A stretch of 64,000 bases of DNA from Cristatella mucedo (GCA_009760855.2 WPIO01000255.1:1-64000); one strand, 5' to 3'; positions 36,435 through 48,767 are shown, numbered from the stretch's first letter. Notes: a model not told the origin generated them from the sequence alone. Program-made: numbers and translations.

Positions 36435-37619
36435 CCTTTTATTATTTAATTAGCTCTATTTGGCCGAGGCAGATATTATGAACGTAATTTTCGATATAAG
36501 TCCCTAGATCCGGCTGAACAAACTTGTCTAGTAGTTTCTAAACGTCAGACTGCTGAATTTCGTAAATTAGGATAAATGAGACGTGGAAGTAAGTGTAATA
36601 GGCCGTGAAATGTTTTGTCCACCTGCTTCAATTAGGTATTCTTTAGCTTTCTGATTAAAAGTTTCGCGGTAAACTACGCTTAATATAGTAATGAAAGGCC
36701 AGCATACAATTGAGGGTGATTTATGACGACGATGATTTTCCTTCGATCGAAGTGGGGAAAATGCTTATAAGCGAGGAAAAAATCAGCAAGGTTGCTAACA
36801 AAGAAAGTTGGTGGTTATTTTTATTACAGAGTTAATTTAGCTAACGATCACTGTATGAAAAGGAAGATTGTATTCAGACGGGTTATAACAACTTAGCAGA
36901 TATCTGATACAGAGGAAGGATAGTTATTTGGCAAGTGCTGAATGGTTGCCATGTTCTACTCCTGATAGATGGAGGCACTCTATAAAAGCGATTTACAGGC
37001 TATTTAAGAAACTTGCTCATGATGTAAAGCGTAGAGTGAATTTAGTTTAGATGGTTATTCTGGCTTTAGTTTCAACAGACCTAAAACTATGAATGAATGT
37101 GAAGCTTTTGACGGATGCCTCATTGATGGTCAAGCGGTTTTCCGATATTAGAAAGGTTCTCTTATCTGCTAGAGTAGTCAAGATCCTGGTCTACATTTTA
37201 TATCGTAGATATTTTTCTATATGTAACTCACATTACTTAATCAGATTTTCCGGGTTGTCTTGATATTTCTTGGGTTTAAAAATAATGAAATTCGACCACT
37301 TCGCTGCACAAGTGACATCCTCAGCTTCTTAAAACTTTAAAGAAAGAATCGTAGCTCAGCCATTACCTTGAAAAATGTGACAAGGCAGACGACTCAAACC
37401 CGATTGCTTACAGGGTAGTGAGTGTAAAATCATAGGCTGAAATAATGGTGTGACGTGCAATACTCGTTTAATAAGAGAAAACTCGGTATTCGAGGGGTAT
37501 TGTGGGTGCATACTGATATGATGTATAAAGGTCTTAACTGTCTCTGACTTGGAAATTCTTCGGAAATGCGGAAAGCATGCGATATGCTGCTAACTTGACA
37601 TTCGGCACTAGGCAGATGT
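36435..37619. other. Intergenic, nothing firm
   Basis: AT-rich. CTCAAACCCGATTGC near 37397 may be an inverted B box of a decayed SINE. No genes. Confidence 0.4.
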
Positions 37620-37710
37620 TAATAAAGGATGACCCACAGCAGGTCTATTACCCATGTCCCGTGTCACCAGGAGCTTGCACCTTGAGCTTGAGTTAACACC
37701 TAAAGGCACA
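37620..37710 (-). mobile_element. tRNA-derived SINE, decayed copy 5
   Basis: AATAAAGGATGACCCACAGC matches the reverse complement of the family block after the B box. It continues towards TTGCACCTTGAGCTTGAG where the inverted 5' block should be. Confidence 0.45.
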
Positions 37711-38167
37711 ATCATCATCATTGAATATTCATAATAGGGAGGTATAAATACGTTTTAAATCCTAAATTTTTAGTATGCTTTGAATTCTGCAGAGGCGAAC
37801 TATGCTTGAAAGATGCTTGGACATGAAAATACATACGACTCAAATTTTCCTCGCCTTCTTGCCACCAAGTTAACTGGCATAGCGTTTTACATTTCAATTG
37901 GAAATCCACTTTAATTTTCTAGGCCAGTCACTTTTTGCAGTTATGTGAGTTTAAGTAGTAGTTTTGATAACAATAAAAAGTCTTAAATGTTGCACACGGC
38001 AATGAGTGTTGTCTAATTTGAGTACAATGTAAAACACTTAATGCAAGGCCAGTATACTTAGCGAGTCCAATACCAAGTATTTTTTATAAAAGAAATACAG
38101 CAATTTAGTACTGGCAAACTATAAAATCAGGTAGTAACAAAGGTGGACTAACGTCATCTGGTCTTAC
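37711..38167. other. Downstream flank or intron of the kinase gene
   Basis: After the splice donor at 38167. An open minus-strand frame (37718-37909) follows an AG in a phase that would fit, but its sequence does not resemble a kinase C-lobe. No poly(A) signal is convincing. Confidence 0.4.
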
Positions 38168-38394
38168 CGACGCCATAGGCAAACCAGTCACTGCTTGCCG
38201 AGTAAGATAATCTTCCGGTTCCAATTTTTGGATCGCAGTAACCTGGAGTCTCATGGTTGTCTGTAGGGTTGGTGTAGGTGACCTTTCCAGAATTTCTACA
38301 CTTAAGTGCTAAACCATAATCACTGAGCCGAGCATTACCATGCTGATCTATCAGTATGTTCCGGCTAGTAACATCCTGATGTACGATTAATTGC
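38168..38394 (-). pseudogene. Kinase exon E: catalytic loop and activation segment
   Basis: 227 bp. The acceptor is TTTTTTTCATCAG before 38394; the donor is GTCG|GTAAGA at 38167. It reads QLIVHQDVTSRNILID (HRD is HQD, Asp at 38375-38373 kept, Asn kept), then ARLSDYGLAL (DFG is DYG). It continues with the activation segment, HETPGYCDPKIGTGRLS where APE would be, and SSDWFAYGV with the subdomain IX Asp. It starts with the third base of a codon and ends with the first. There are no stops. Conservation is high enough to recognise at a glance. Confidence 0.88.
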
Positions 38395-38712
38395 CTGATG
38401 AAAAAAATTAGGCAATTCAATGAGCACAGTCCATGTTCTTATTGCTAAGGTTGACAAAATCTGCATTTTCAATATAATACACCGCAGTAATACATTGAGC
38501 GATCATTTCCCACTGCTCAAAGTTTTCGGGAAAAATTATCACGCGAACAACATTCAAGATTTAGCATTTAATAAACTTGGCTGTAATTCCAGGAAAACAT
38601 TACACGTTCTCTTCATTTCAAGAAATACCTACAATTTTGTAACAATTAAAATACAAACGCACACACACACACACAAAAGCATGGACACAGACGCAGGCAC
38701 ACAGACACACAA

Positions 38713-38744
<32 letters not shown>

Positions 38745-41139
38745 GAGCATTTATACATGCATAGCACCCGAGACCCTAACTCATTTCTACATATGCATAC
38801 ATGTGTTGCATACAGACACTCAATATGAATGTTGAATTATATAATATGCTAACTGCAAACTTGTATATTAGTTTGAGTCTTCAAATTTGGCTACGATGGA
38901 TATATCTAAATGTGTTTAGAATTCTCACAAGTTGGCTGTCTGGTATTTGCGATTACAAACGATTTACCTTGAGCAGATCATTGATTTCGTACTATCAAGG
39001 ATGCACGAGTTATCTTGGAAAATATGAGTTCAGCAAATAACTGCAATTGGTTGGTTTTTGGCTTAATAATTCATTAATCACGGGGCAAGGTGCTAGCTAT
39101 TCACGACCGATGTCGTGGGACCGGCTCCTGGGGCCGAAACGTGACCACCTCTTTCTGGACCGACGAAAAACTAACTCAGTCGACTAACATACAATTTGAC
39201 CGTTTAGCTAATCACTTGATACACAGACGCCAACAGCTGAAGAAATACAAAAAAGGTAATACCAATATGTGTGACTGAGGTTTGGCTAACACAGCTGAAT
39301 CTAATCAAGAAGAAACTGTAATATTAACTTTTTAGTAATGATCGCATTATCATAAACACTATATGGCAACTGTAGCTCTAAATCGGTCAGGAACCATAAA
39401 GGATTTCTTAGCCGATGCATAGCCACTGGTGCACGGAATTTATACGAATACGATGTATACACTAATAGCTGATTTGATGCCTAGACTTAGGCAAGTATAA
39501 GCATGTACAGATTCTAAGATTTGCTTCCGTTCACAATTTCTATTGCGAGCGGATTCATAGTCGGGTTTCTTGGAGTTCAAGGCACTAAATACCATATTGT
39601 TTTATTCATAACATTATTCATTGCCAGTGATAACCTGTGACCTCTGAATCAGCCTTCGCGGAAACTACCAGTATAATTATCACTATTTGTTCTCAGGGCT
39701 GCTACTTATATGCTATAGACCTTCACTTTCACCTCCTAAGCTGGCGGAAAAAACAAATAAATGTATTTAATACTCTGCAATGATCCTTGTCTCCATTCCA
39801 ACGAGCAAGGAAATAGTTACATCCATAAATCCACTACCTAATCACATAATAGCTAATGTGAATTTTAAATGCCAAAACAGTTCCAGTTGCTCGCCCCTAG
39901 CATTCTGAGGGAATGCATTATTTTGCAGTCCTAGTCAAAATAAAATACATTTATAAACACAGAAAACTTAAAATGAAATAATTTACACTGTTTAAGTTTT
40001 CAATCTAAGAGAATGAGTCACACATGTTGACTCGCGAATGCTTCCTTTAATTTATGCTAATCAATTAGTTAATGCTATACAAAAATCCGCAAAGCATCAG
40101 TGTTGCTACATCCAAGCCTAGGATTTGATGAGTTTCTTCTTAGAGAAACTAGACCTCGCATTGGTTACACAGACAAGCCACAACTGATAGGAATAATCTC
40201 AGAGTGGCCGTATAGCAGATAATAATACACCACATCGCAGACCGACCTCCCGGTGGCAAAAGCAAATGCGAAAGTAACATTAACCTTTTCTTCCAAGTCA
40301 TTCTTTCATATATCCATCACGACAAATTTAACTTCGAAATCTGCCGTTACAGAAATCGACATAACAGCCTAATACTCTAGAAGCTTTATATTGTACAATA
40401 ATTGTTTTCAAAAGATATTGTCGCAAAAGAGTTGTAATATGGCATTAAGCACGCTCAATATGGCAAGGAATAAATGTGAGTGTGAAGTCGTGTGAATTTT
40501 TAAAAATATATTTACCTCTCGATCATTACCGCTAACGTGGTACTTTGGCACCTCCCGGCTGAAATCTCGACCGGTATGTCTAGTTGTTAGCATACGTTTG
40601 TTGCCTGCTAGTTGACTGCTGACGTTGGAAAATCTTTCTTCCTGGCTGGGATGAGCTACGGGGCGACTTTAATTCGTAATTGATTATGGGCTTGTTTTCT
40701 CCTGGAGTATCTAGCATGCCTGAGTTATATTACCTAGCTAATTCTAGCCTATTAAAATCCGAATAGGACACGGAAAGGCACACTATAATTTGCTAAGTTA
40801 TTTGCCCAAGAATATTCTTTGAAATATTTTTATCTCGAAGCTGGGTTAAAATAACAGAGTATTTGCTTTCGGATTGAAATCAAAGTGATTTCATACTAGA
40901 AATGTGGGTCTTCCAGTGAGCATCTGTTTGGTATTTCAAAACAGTAGAATAGAATTTTTTCAAAGCGTTTCGTTACACGGAGCCTAAATGATACATTGGC
41001 ATGTAATAAACACAGAAAAATATGGCCATTACCAAAGAATTTGGTAGATCCCACAAAACGTATTTGAAATTATTTTGAATTAGTACTTGGCTAACGTTGT
41101 CACAAATTAATCTCTGAAACTCATGAGTAATCACGTTAA
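38395..41139. other. Kinase intron D-E, distal part
   Basis: Holds a (CA)n microsatellite and unique AT-rich sequence. A plus-strand open stretch (39103-39251, ending AAAAAAG|GTAATA) looks exon-like, with WTDEKLTQSTNIQFDRLANH, but its acceptor is weak and I do not recognise it. A minus-strand frame near 40520-40660 (with GRDFSREVPKYHVSG, ending GAGAG|GTAAAT) was considered as a kinase exon and dropped. Confidence 0.4.
38657..38745. repeat. (CA)n microsatellite, interrupted
   Basis: CA/ACAC repeats with short interruptions. The overlapping plus ORF is an artefact at its C-terminal end. Confidence 0.95.
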
Positions 41140-43130
41140 CAACGTTCCTTCGTGAAGCTGCGGCTCCCGGCCACTATGCCAATGACTGCAAGGAACATTC
41201 GAGGCACAACAGCTGCAAGGGCTGCCACTATTGGCTTAAAGGACTTCCCACCAATGTTGCAGACGACGACTGCTCTGCTGTTGACGCCTGCCTCAAGGCC
41301 AGTCCTCGTTGCTGAGGGCCAGTCTTCAAAGGCACCGGTTCCTGTGGCCCGACGATCCGGATTCCACCAGCTCAGGTTTTCGCTCAACCGGTCTCTAAGG
41401 TAGTCCTTAGCCTTGACCAGGCGGGGACATCTGGCTCCTTGTGATCGTTCAACTCGTCACTATGCGTTACTGATATAAACAGTATCGTCATTTCGTCAAG
41501 CATTTTGGCGTACCTATCTATCGACTGACGAGGCGCACGCTCTCTATGCTTCCCTCTATGTTCTCCTTCTCGCAACCTGGTCACCTGGTTCGGAGTGCCG
41601 GATAGACGTTGCCAGGACCTCTCCAGCCCGGATGCCTCGCTCCCGGCCGTTGGAGATTGCTCACCTGGCACGGCTCGCGAGAGTTCCACCGTTCACACCG
41701 GCTGGCTGACCCCATAAGATCCGAAGCCCCGAGTTATTGCCGTTGCCTCAGCTAGGAGCTGCGGAACTTGTGCTGCAGCGAACGATGCTGAAGCTGCTTG
41801 GTATTCAGCCAACTTGAAGGCGGCGACAAGCACTGCGAAAGCCGATTCGCAGAAAATCAGTATTAGTAAGATAACCTAGTAGGTCCCATGGCTTCTCCTT
41901 CTCTCTCCAAGGTGCCTGGCGCGCCTTTTACCATTCTGAGCCCTCAGTCTTGACCTTGACGTCTACCAATTGCCCTCACTGTCCTCAGAACTTCAGCCAA
42001 TTGCATTCTACGTCTACTCACTTCACTCGCCTTCACAAATTCCCGCTTCGTATCTCATGCCAGCTCTGCACCTTCGTCTGCTAGTCTGCTTCAGTGCTGG
42101 ACTCACATCTCCCCAGTGCATACCCGTAGCAGCTTGTGTGGAAATAGTCAGCATACCTACCCCCTCGACACCCAGCTCGTCGCACGGCCAACCTCCTGAT
42201 ATTAGTTGACCTCTCCCTCGACGTTGCCACCACTTGCAGCCGGACAGCAACTGCTGCACAGTAGTGGCTCGCCCCAGGCCTATCGCTCCAGAGCCGTCGT
42301 CCTTTACTCCTTTATGGCACCGGCCTCCGAGAGACCCACCGGCCGCCCCTTCTGCCTCCCATCTTTTTCTGAGTGACTTTGTGGACCTCCGGGGGCCTCG
42401 CGTACGGGCAAGTGTTAAGGCACGTGACTGGCCTGGCTTTGTGGCCTCAGTCCTGCTCAGTGAAGAGTGGATGTCGCTTGCCTGTGGAATGTGCCGAGAC
42501 TTTTAGCTGAAGACCCACCAGGCTCGTCCGTAGCTACCTTTATTGCTGCCGGACAGGCCTGATCCGGGTGGGCCGGAACCTAAGGACCCGAGATGTGCCG
42601 AGAAGCATCTGCCATGGTTGTATGTCGCCAAGCGTACGAAGGCTATCCGGTAGATCCTTGTTCCAGCTCGAACCATGTACTCCCATGACCTGGTGACCTG
42701 GAGACCTGCTGCTTACATTAGGAGCTTAAACATAATTCTCCGAAAGTCGATAACGACCGCCTGGACGCTTTCCTATAAAGGACGGTTTCGCCTTGACTGG
42801 CGCAGAGCACCAGCCTGGCGTCACCACCTTGCGAGGACGACGTCGCCGCAAGCCTTCCTAAAGCCCCTAACACCTCGCAAAAAGCTGACTGTCAGAAATA
42901 TCGTCACCTGCACCTTATTGACCATAGATGCTGGCACTTTACCGGCATTCTGAATGGCTACCTCCACTTCGGGGACGTCCCTTCAGCAAGGAAGACGGTT
43001 CACATGATCCCGACCAAAAAGAAGAATAACTGCAGCCTACCCGGCTACTGACTGATACCGTTGTTGCCCATAAGCTGCACTGGGGCTGCCTGGCCTCAAG
43101 GCTGAGCAAGCTTGCAGAGTGCAAGAACCC
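41140..43130 (+). mobile_element. GC-rich retroelement relic (R2-like reverse transcriptase)
   Basis: A sharp GC-rich block inside the AT-rich kinase intron. The start reads GHYANDCKE..NSCKGCHYW, like a CCHC zinc knuckle. The end (42900-43130) reads GYLHFGDVPSARKTVHMIPT with KKKNN, then, after a frame change, HKLHWGCLASRLSKLAE. That is the order of the fingers region in R2/NeSL-type reverse transcriptases (VP.WK, the RPI region, YKL..CLA.RL). The palm is missing because the block stops abruptly at 43130. All ORFs in it are broken. Confidence 0.55.
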
Positions 43131-43741
43131 TTTAGCACCTTACAAACATTATGACAGTCAACGTAAATATGATATCATAGACTGTGCCGGTCTGATTAAT
43201 TGACTCAAGGACAAAAATTTTGCTTAATAGTAGGAAAGAAAGAAGAGCATACAGTGTACTGTTAGCAGTAATATTACTGGTAATACGTTGCTGAACGGAA
43301 TAAATCCGATACATTTACTCTAAATACAGGGCGAATATATATATCGTAGGCCTTGAGACTTAACCCTGAACAATTTTAATTTCATCAAAAATGACGTATA
43401 AACCGGTGCATTAATTTTACATGCCAAATTCTCATCCGAATGAGGCAGTAAGACTACCTCCTTTGATTAGCTCAACGTCGGCCCTAAATTGTATCCATAT
43501 GCCACCGAGCTGAGTCTTACGGACAGGTCAGGTATTTGCAGGATTTCCCACAGTCACAGACTTTATTATTTTAACGTTTGGTACAAGAAATAATCGTGAT
43601 ACAAAATAATGCTTAAAATACTACCTTTAGTGCAAAACCTTTCATAATATTGAACATGTTTTGCACAAACCTTTTGACGAGCAAAATTTAATGCAAGCAC
43701 ATATAGTTGTTTGTTAAAGTGTAAGCAGTAAGTACCAGTAC

Positions 43742-43912
43742 CTGTTTTTTCCACGTTGCATTCCAGTACAAAGATTCTGCAGTGCCAACGACACTTGATA
43801 GGCAATGCGCACATAATCCTTCAAAGTCAGCTGGTTTTTATTACTTTCGTCAGGAAACTTTCGAAGGTCATAGTTGGTCATCCACGGTGTCACTGTTGCG
43901 AAGTAATTAAAC
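43742..43912 (-). pseudogene. Kinase exon D: hinge to helix E
   Basis: 171 bp. Acceptor CCTATTTTTAG before 43912; donor AACAG|GTACTG at 43741. It reads TVTPWMTNYDLRKF (hinge and helix D, like TPWM.NGDL), then NQLTLKDYVRIAYQVSLALQ (helix E) and NLCTGMQRGKN. The last two bases AG plus G of exon E give the Arg before QLIVHQD. Open throughout. This fits subdomains V-VIa, directly upstream of exon E in protein order. Confidence 0.85.
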
Positions 43913-44775
43913 CTAAAAATAGGTGGCTTTCTTATTGCAATATAGTCTTTCCAAACATTGAAGTTTACTCATTGTACTGAACAATTACATTTCAGCGAAC
44001 AAGCTGTCGGTGCTGCAATAACTGATGCAGGTTTGGCAGCAGAAGGAGATTGCAACCGCAACAAGATAACCTGAAGTAAGATCAATGTAGTCAGTCATTC
44101 AGTTCATATCGTAATCATAGAGAGCAGTCTTATATGAAGGGTAATACACATAATGCGCAATTTTTGTATTATCACTTTATACTACGCATTGTAATAAAAC
44201 GTTCTGATAATATATCATGTGAAAGATTATGCCTAATGCGATTTGATTGCATTGACATCTCTCTTTTGTCAGTCGATATTTACAGCCAACAATAGACATA
44301 ATTTTACACTAGATTACGATGGCAAGTACGTAGACAGATTATTTTAGTGTGATAGTAAGTCAAAGGAGCACTTTGGAAATATGCAAGGGCTACCAAAAAG
44401 TCTTATTAATGCGATTAATCGCCACCTTTAGATGGAATCATAAGAAATTGGTCCTGGGTCGAGGGCGTGAGCGCTGTGGAATAAGTAAGGAATCTGAATA
44501 TGGATTATTTTTTATTGTCGTGCAATATAATTAATTCATTAAGCTATTGCCGTCCTTATTGTATTTTTGACGTGATAACAAAAATCAAGAAAAAAATGGA
44601 ATGGAAGTAATTGACTGTTTCAGTTGAGGCTGAGCCAAGATTTTCTTCACAGAGAGGGCAGAGGGAAGTTCCGCAAGATTTTAATGTTAGAATGTAAACT
44701 GAAATGTAAATAATATGACACAGTTACAGTGCATATTCACAGAAGACTAGTTTTTAATCGATAACAACTCAGCAG

Positions 44776-44917
44776 GTGATCGTCAACTTGAAGGATAGAT
44801 CATTGTTGGATTACTGCTTGGGAGGTGTGAAATCCTTTCTCCGTGCCCAATGCTCAACCACTGCAGTTAGTCAAAGTTTACAGAGAGATTTGCAGAAGCT
44901 AACCAATGAAGACCCAG
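44776..44917 (+). CDS. Exon-like open stretch, unrecognised
   Basis: The plus-strand frame is flanked by ACTCAGCAG (acceptor-like) and GACCCAG|GTATTA (donor-like). It includes LLDYCLGGVKSFLRAQCSTT and LQRDLQKLTNEDPG. It lies inside kinase intron C-D on the opposite strand. It may belong to a mobile element or be chance; no family recognised. Confidence 0.2.
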
Positions 44918-45284
44918 GTATTAAAGAACGACAGGCAGGTATAAGCTGGACACAAAATAATATCAGCATGCTTTTTTACAAAGATCGCTCCGAGAGATTC
45001 AAATAAAGAGACTCGCCACGAAACTTTAATGAAAGAAAAAGTTACTTTCTGCACTATTTAATTTGCAAGCGACCACCTAGCTTTGACAATCACAACAGCT
45101 TAAAACCTACTCTTAAGGAAAATGTAAAAAAAGAAACGGAAAAGTTGTCCAAGAAATTCAAAACAGGTAGGCTAAAACGACACTAATAAAAGACTCCCAC
45201 TTTGAATTACAAACAATTTGGAAGCTTGTTAAATGTACCAATCGGTATTAAAAACCCTTGGAGGGATGAAAATTTCAAACTTAC

Positions 45285-45352
45285 CGTTCATCGTAGGAGT
45301 ATTACAGAACAGGAATAAAAAATTAACTAGGCAGATGTGATGCAACCGATTC
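45285..45352 (-). pseudogene. Kinase exon C: helix C to beta-4/5, with two TAA codons
   Basis: 68 bp. It has the best splice sites of the set: acceptor TTTCTTTTGTTGCAG, donor AACG|GTAAGTTT. It starts in phase 0, as exon B requires, and ends with two bases that join exon D to give Arg. It reads ESVASHLPS, TAA (45325-45323), FFIPVL, TAA (45304-45302), YSYDE. Glu-1 would be the helix-C Glu, and the rest follows the usual H-P-N-I-I..L-G-Y-S pattern. Both stops are single-base changes from CAA, AAA or GAA. As a 68-bp exon it is convincing mainly because of splice sites, phase and position. Confidence 0.72.
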
Positions 45353-45544
45353 CTGCAACAAAAGAAATCATTACATCACCTATCAGCTGGATAACAATAA
45401 ATGCTAGTAATTGTATTGGAGTAGCTTCCTCGTCGACCTTAATCTCTTCAGTCACCAAATTGATTTGCCCTTAGCAAAAAAAGAAGAAATGCTTAATGAT
45501 GGTGTAGACATCGTCTAAAAGCGTAGGTGCAAAAACAATAGAAA

Positions 45545-45610
45545 TATAATTAATTTTTCAAGTGCCTTAGGGAAGTTACTCTATTATTTCAGGCGCTTTA
45601 CTTATGCTAC
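45545..45610 (-). mobile_element. LINE-A 3'-end remnant
   Basis: TTTTTCAAGTGCCTTAGGGA..CAGGCGCTTTACTTATGC matches the inverted LINE-A 3' terminus (compare 26915-26965). The tail repeat is lost. Lies in kinase intron B-C. Confidence 0.6.
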
Positions 45611-46124
45611 GGTTCTCGAGGTCACTATCTTCGTCGAAAAATACATCCAGTTTGACCAAGTTTGAGGCTAGCACCTTGGAAACTGGGCATAACCAGCTCG
45701 GCAGGAACTGTAAGGAACACTCACTGTTAGGCACCAACTGACGTTCAAATGGTGTAAGGGATTATTGCGTTCTTTTTCAATGACGTCTTTTTGTGAGATT
45801 TTCTTGTAACCTCAGGTGAAAGATATCCGCTATTCCAGGGCAAGTCGGTTAATGCTGGTTCTCCAAAGAATTGTATATTAAGCAAAAACACAGTGAAATG
45901 GCGTGAGTAAGAAAACTACATGGCTCGAATTCTTGACCGAGCGAGAAGTAGGGTACTCATTTCGAATTACAAATTCTTTGGGTTGAAAATCTTGTCACCA
46001 AAACTACCGAATAAAAAATTAGCCAATTAACGACACGGCTAAGGATTCCGTTCGGATCAAAAATCAATTGGCTTGTAAGACCTTCATTAAACTTCTATTG
46101 TAATAAGCCGTTACGTATATTGGC

Positions 46125-47035
46125 TGTCACCTGTGGGCAATGATATGTAATGAATCTCAGTCTGACAACCCACAAACCCATAAAGACCAAGGAAGTGTCA
46201 AGCAAGAAAGTTAGAAATAGCTCATTCACAGCCTCAGCCCATTTCGTTTCCCATGCCGCAGCCAAACGAAGTGACTTCACCCCATACAGAAATTACAAGT
46301 GCGTGTGTCAGAAATTCGAGCTCGAGGAAGAAAGAGAGCAGCAGATCGGAAAGGCTATACAATGGACGAGACTGTGATTAGTGCGAGAGAAGATATCCTC
46401 GCTTGATCAGCTTGGAATTGTTAGAACAAACTTAGGGCCAAAAGCTTTGTCCCCAATGATATAAAGTTGAGCGCAGAGCAACTAATTTATAATCCACAGA
46501 CAGCCCCTAGGCAAAGGAATGATAACAGTGGTACCGAATTGTTGTCAGTTATGAAAGAGAATACTCTTGAGGAACCATGTAGGTAAGTGTAAGAGCTTCC
46601 TGGAAAATATATTGACCGCACCAAAGGTATAGCAAGATCTTCTGCACCGGGGACCCAATGGCGATTCATTGGAGGGGTTATTTATCTTGTGAAGCTATTA
46701 TATTAATTAGCTGCAGAATGAATGTTTTCACTTTGCCAATACAGGGTTACAGGAGTCTAGACTACACCTAGTCGGGGAGTTAGGGAATTCTACTAGCAGG
46801 CCATATTGGTAGGTAGTCCAGCAGCATATACAGAATCAGATGTGATGGCTATTTGTGATATTATCTTGCCAGAAAAGCATTACCAATGAAGTGATTATCA
46901 ATGTGTGAGGGTACATTACAAGAGCAGTATCAAGGGCACATAATAAAGTTAACAGATAGAAGATGATGTAGTACCACCAAAAGCTTTGGGTGTCAACAGA
47001 GTCGAAAGACCCGGCCTTTTCAAGTTACTTCATTA
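46125..47035 (-). mobile_element. LINE-B copy in kinase intron B-C
   Basis: 3' end at about 46125 (TAATGAATCTCAGTCTGACA, matching TAATGTATCTCCGTCTGTAA at 17217). The thumb block is at 46480-46530 (ACTAATTTATAATCCACAG against GCTAATTTATTGTCCACAA at 17575). Near 47000 the minus strand reads AGSFDSVDT, a decayed motif A. No open frame is left. Confidence 0.7.
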
Positions 47036-47559
47036 AAGAATAAAGTTAAGTATATTTATTAAAGCCTTTAAAGATGGCTAGAGCACATTGGTCTGCAGGT
47101 TATTAGTTTTCAAAAGTTTTTTATACTATTTTCTAAATACACAACACCTATTATGATTCGTGGAGTATTTCGTCTGGCATTGGCACATCAACATGAGCAG
47201 ATGTTGTTTATTAAAACTCTGGTGCACTTTAACACTATGCATTCTGCATAATGACGTTGGCTTTCATTGGATTTACTTGTTACAGTCACATAATGCAATA
47301 CCTATTGTGTTGTTCAATTTTTGTAAGTAAATTAGCAGTTTGCATTAATATAGTTTGCTTAAATCGACATGTATTCGTGATTTACAATGCCGATAGAATG
47401 CAATAACTATCGACACATATGCTGCTATTTCATTGGGAAATTCTCGACACAAAAGTAGTGGTCACCAATTACGAGGTCTTTCAAGCAGCTCTTTTATGCT
47501 ATTACTCTATTGCAGTGACGTCGAAGGGCTATTCAACCGAATTGAAAAGAAGTGCTGCA

Positions 47560-48110
47560 ATCTAACTTAGTGGAGAATCTTCTTTGATTCATTGAACCCC
47601 AGAGTATAGAGTTTACTTAGTTCACAATGAAAATGATAATTCGGCTATTTCAGCTGCAAATTCGGTTAAGATCAACGAGTCTCATGGAAATATAAAAATG
47701 AAAGATGATGAAAGATAATGAAAGATATTACGATCAACACCAGTGGTAGATAAGCTGGAGATTATAAGGTCAATACCTTCTGCTTGGACTTCCAGGTGGC
47801 CACACCCAATATCCGTGGTTTTATGCATGTGGGATTGTCGATGTGTCATATTTTGTGCATGTGTCGATGCGGTGCTCTTCATCGCCGAAAGAAAGAATGG
47901 TCAGAACGAAAGCACTTTGTGCTTAGGAATGACAGCGTCCAAGAGCCTCTTCTTGTCGACATCAACTAGGCTCTTAACCAAAACAGTACAGCCTTTAAGT
48001 ACCCACAAGAATAGTTTCCTCGCATTAGAGAGGCAAGGGTAAAGGCTGGCACCTTGAGCAGTTCTCAGATCAGAGATTTGTTAAAAGACACACAGTTCGC
48101 ATTGTAAATA
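47560..48110 (+). pseudogene. Decayed ORF of a multicopy transposon-like family
   Basis: Pieces in several frames follow a pattern I recall from uncharacterised multicopy proteins of various animals. They are WRIFFDSLNP, then NESHGNIK, then YDQHQW, GQYLLLGLPGGHTQYPWF, a MWDCR piece (cf. CLWDSR), KKEWSERKHF and VQEPLLVDIN. After a short gap come FPRIREARVKAG and SQIRDLLKDTQF. At least three stops and two frame changes. The piece normally between VDIN and the last block seems deleted. The function of the family is unknown to me; it behaves like a mobile-element gene. Lies in kinase intron B-C. Confidence 0.5.
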
Positions 48111-48767
48111 ACTGGGGTAGAGCTGCAGGCATAGAATTTACCGGATCTTAATTGCATCATTTCTTTAGAATGGGGTTAAAACACGGCTTTGTACATTTTT
48201 AATAGCAAAAAATACAGCATCAAAATAAACTCTATTATCTAGCTACCTATTGAATGGGTTTTCAATTTAACTTCGAATGGGTGTGCTTGTGCGTGAAATA
48301 CATTCCAGTTAAATGCAAAGATATGCATTGGATATTAAAATGAAAAGTTCCCGAATCATGCTTTTTTCTGGATTTCAACTATTTAGACCATTTTGTACCA
48401 ATTGACGTAGTTTTCTCATCAGCCGAACCTTTTGAAAACAAGGGAATCCGGAGAGCATATTTTAGTAGCCAATTACTCCTTGCTAAAATCAAATCTTATG
48501 CAGAATACTTATACTTAATACTTACAATCTACTGAACACACCTATTACAAAGAGAGATAGTAGGATACAGCTTCGTGATTAACCTAATACTTACCATCCA
48601 ACCAAATTGTGGAGAAAACCTACACTGCTTGCTTTTGCATATGACAGCTGTGAATACGTGGAGGATATTTATGGATCATAGCAGCTTCGGCTCCAGCTTA
48701 TTGCCGTTTCTGCTCGCTCCTGTAGCTTCTTGAAGTAATAAAATTAGGTAAAAAACTCAACATTCAC

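Noticed and set aside
37718-37909. Next kinase exon after subdomain IX
   Set aside because: AG and phase fit (AAAG before TGGATTTC), but the protein does not continue like a kinase C-lobe.
40495-40660. Minus-strand frame with DFSREVPKYHVSG as the kinase helix-C exon
   Set aside because: The exon at 45285-45352 has better splice sites, correct phases on both sides and a better helix-C/beta-4 pattern; this one lies after exon D in gene order.
47682-47882. 66-codon minus-strand ORF
   Set aside because: It is the opposite strand of the transposon-like relic at 47560-48110.
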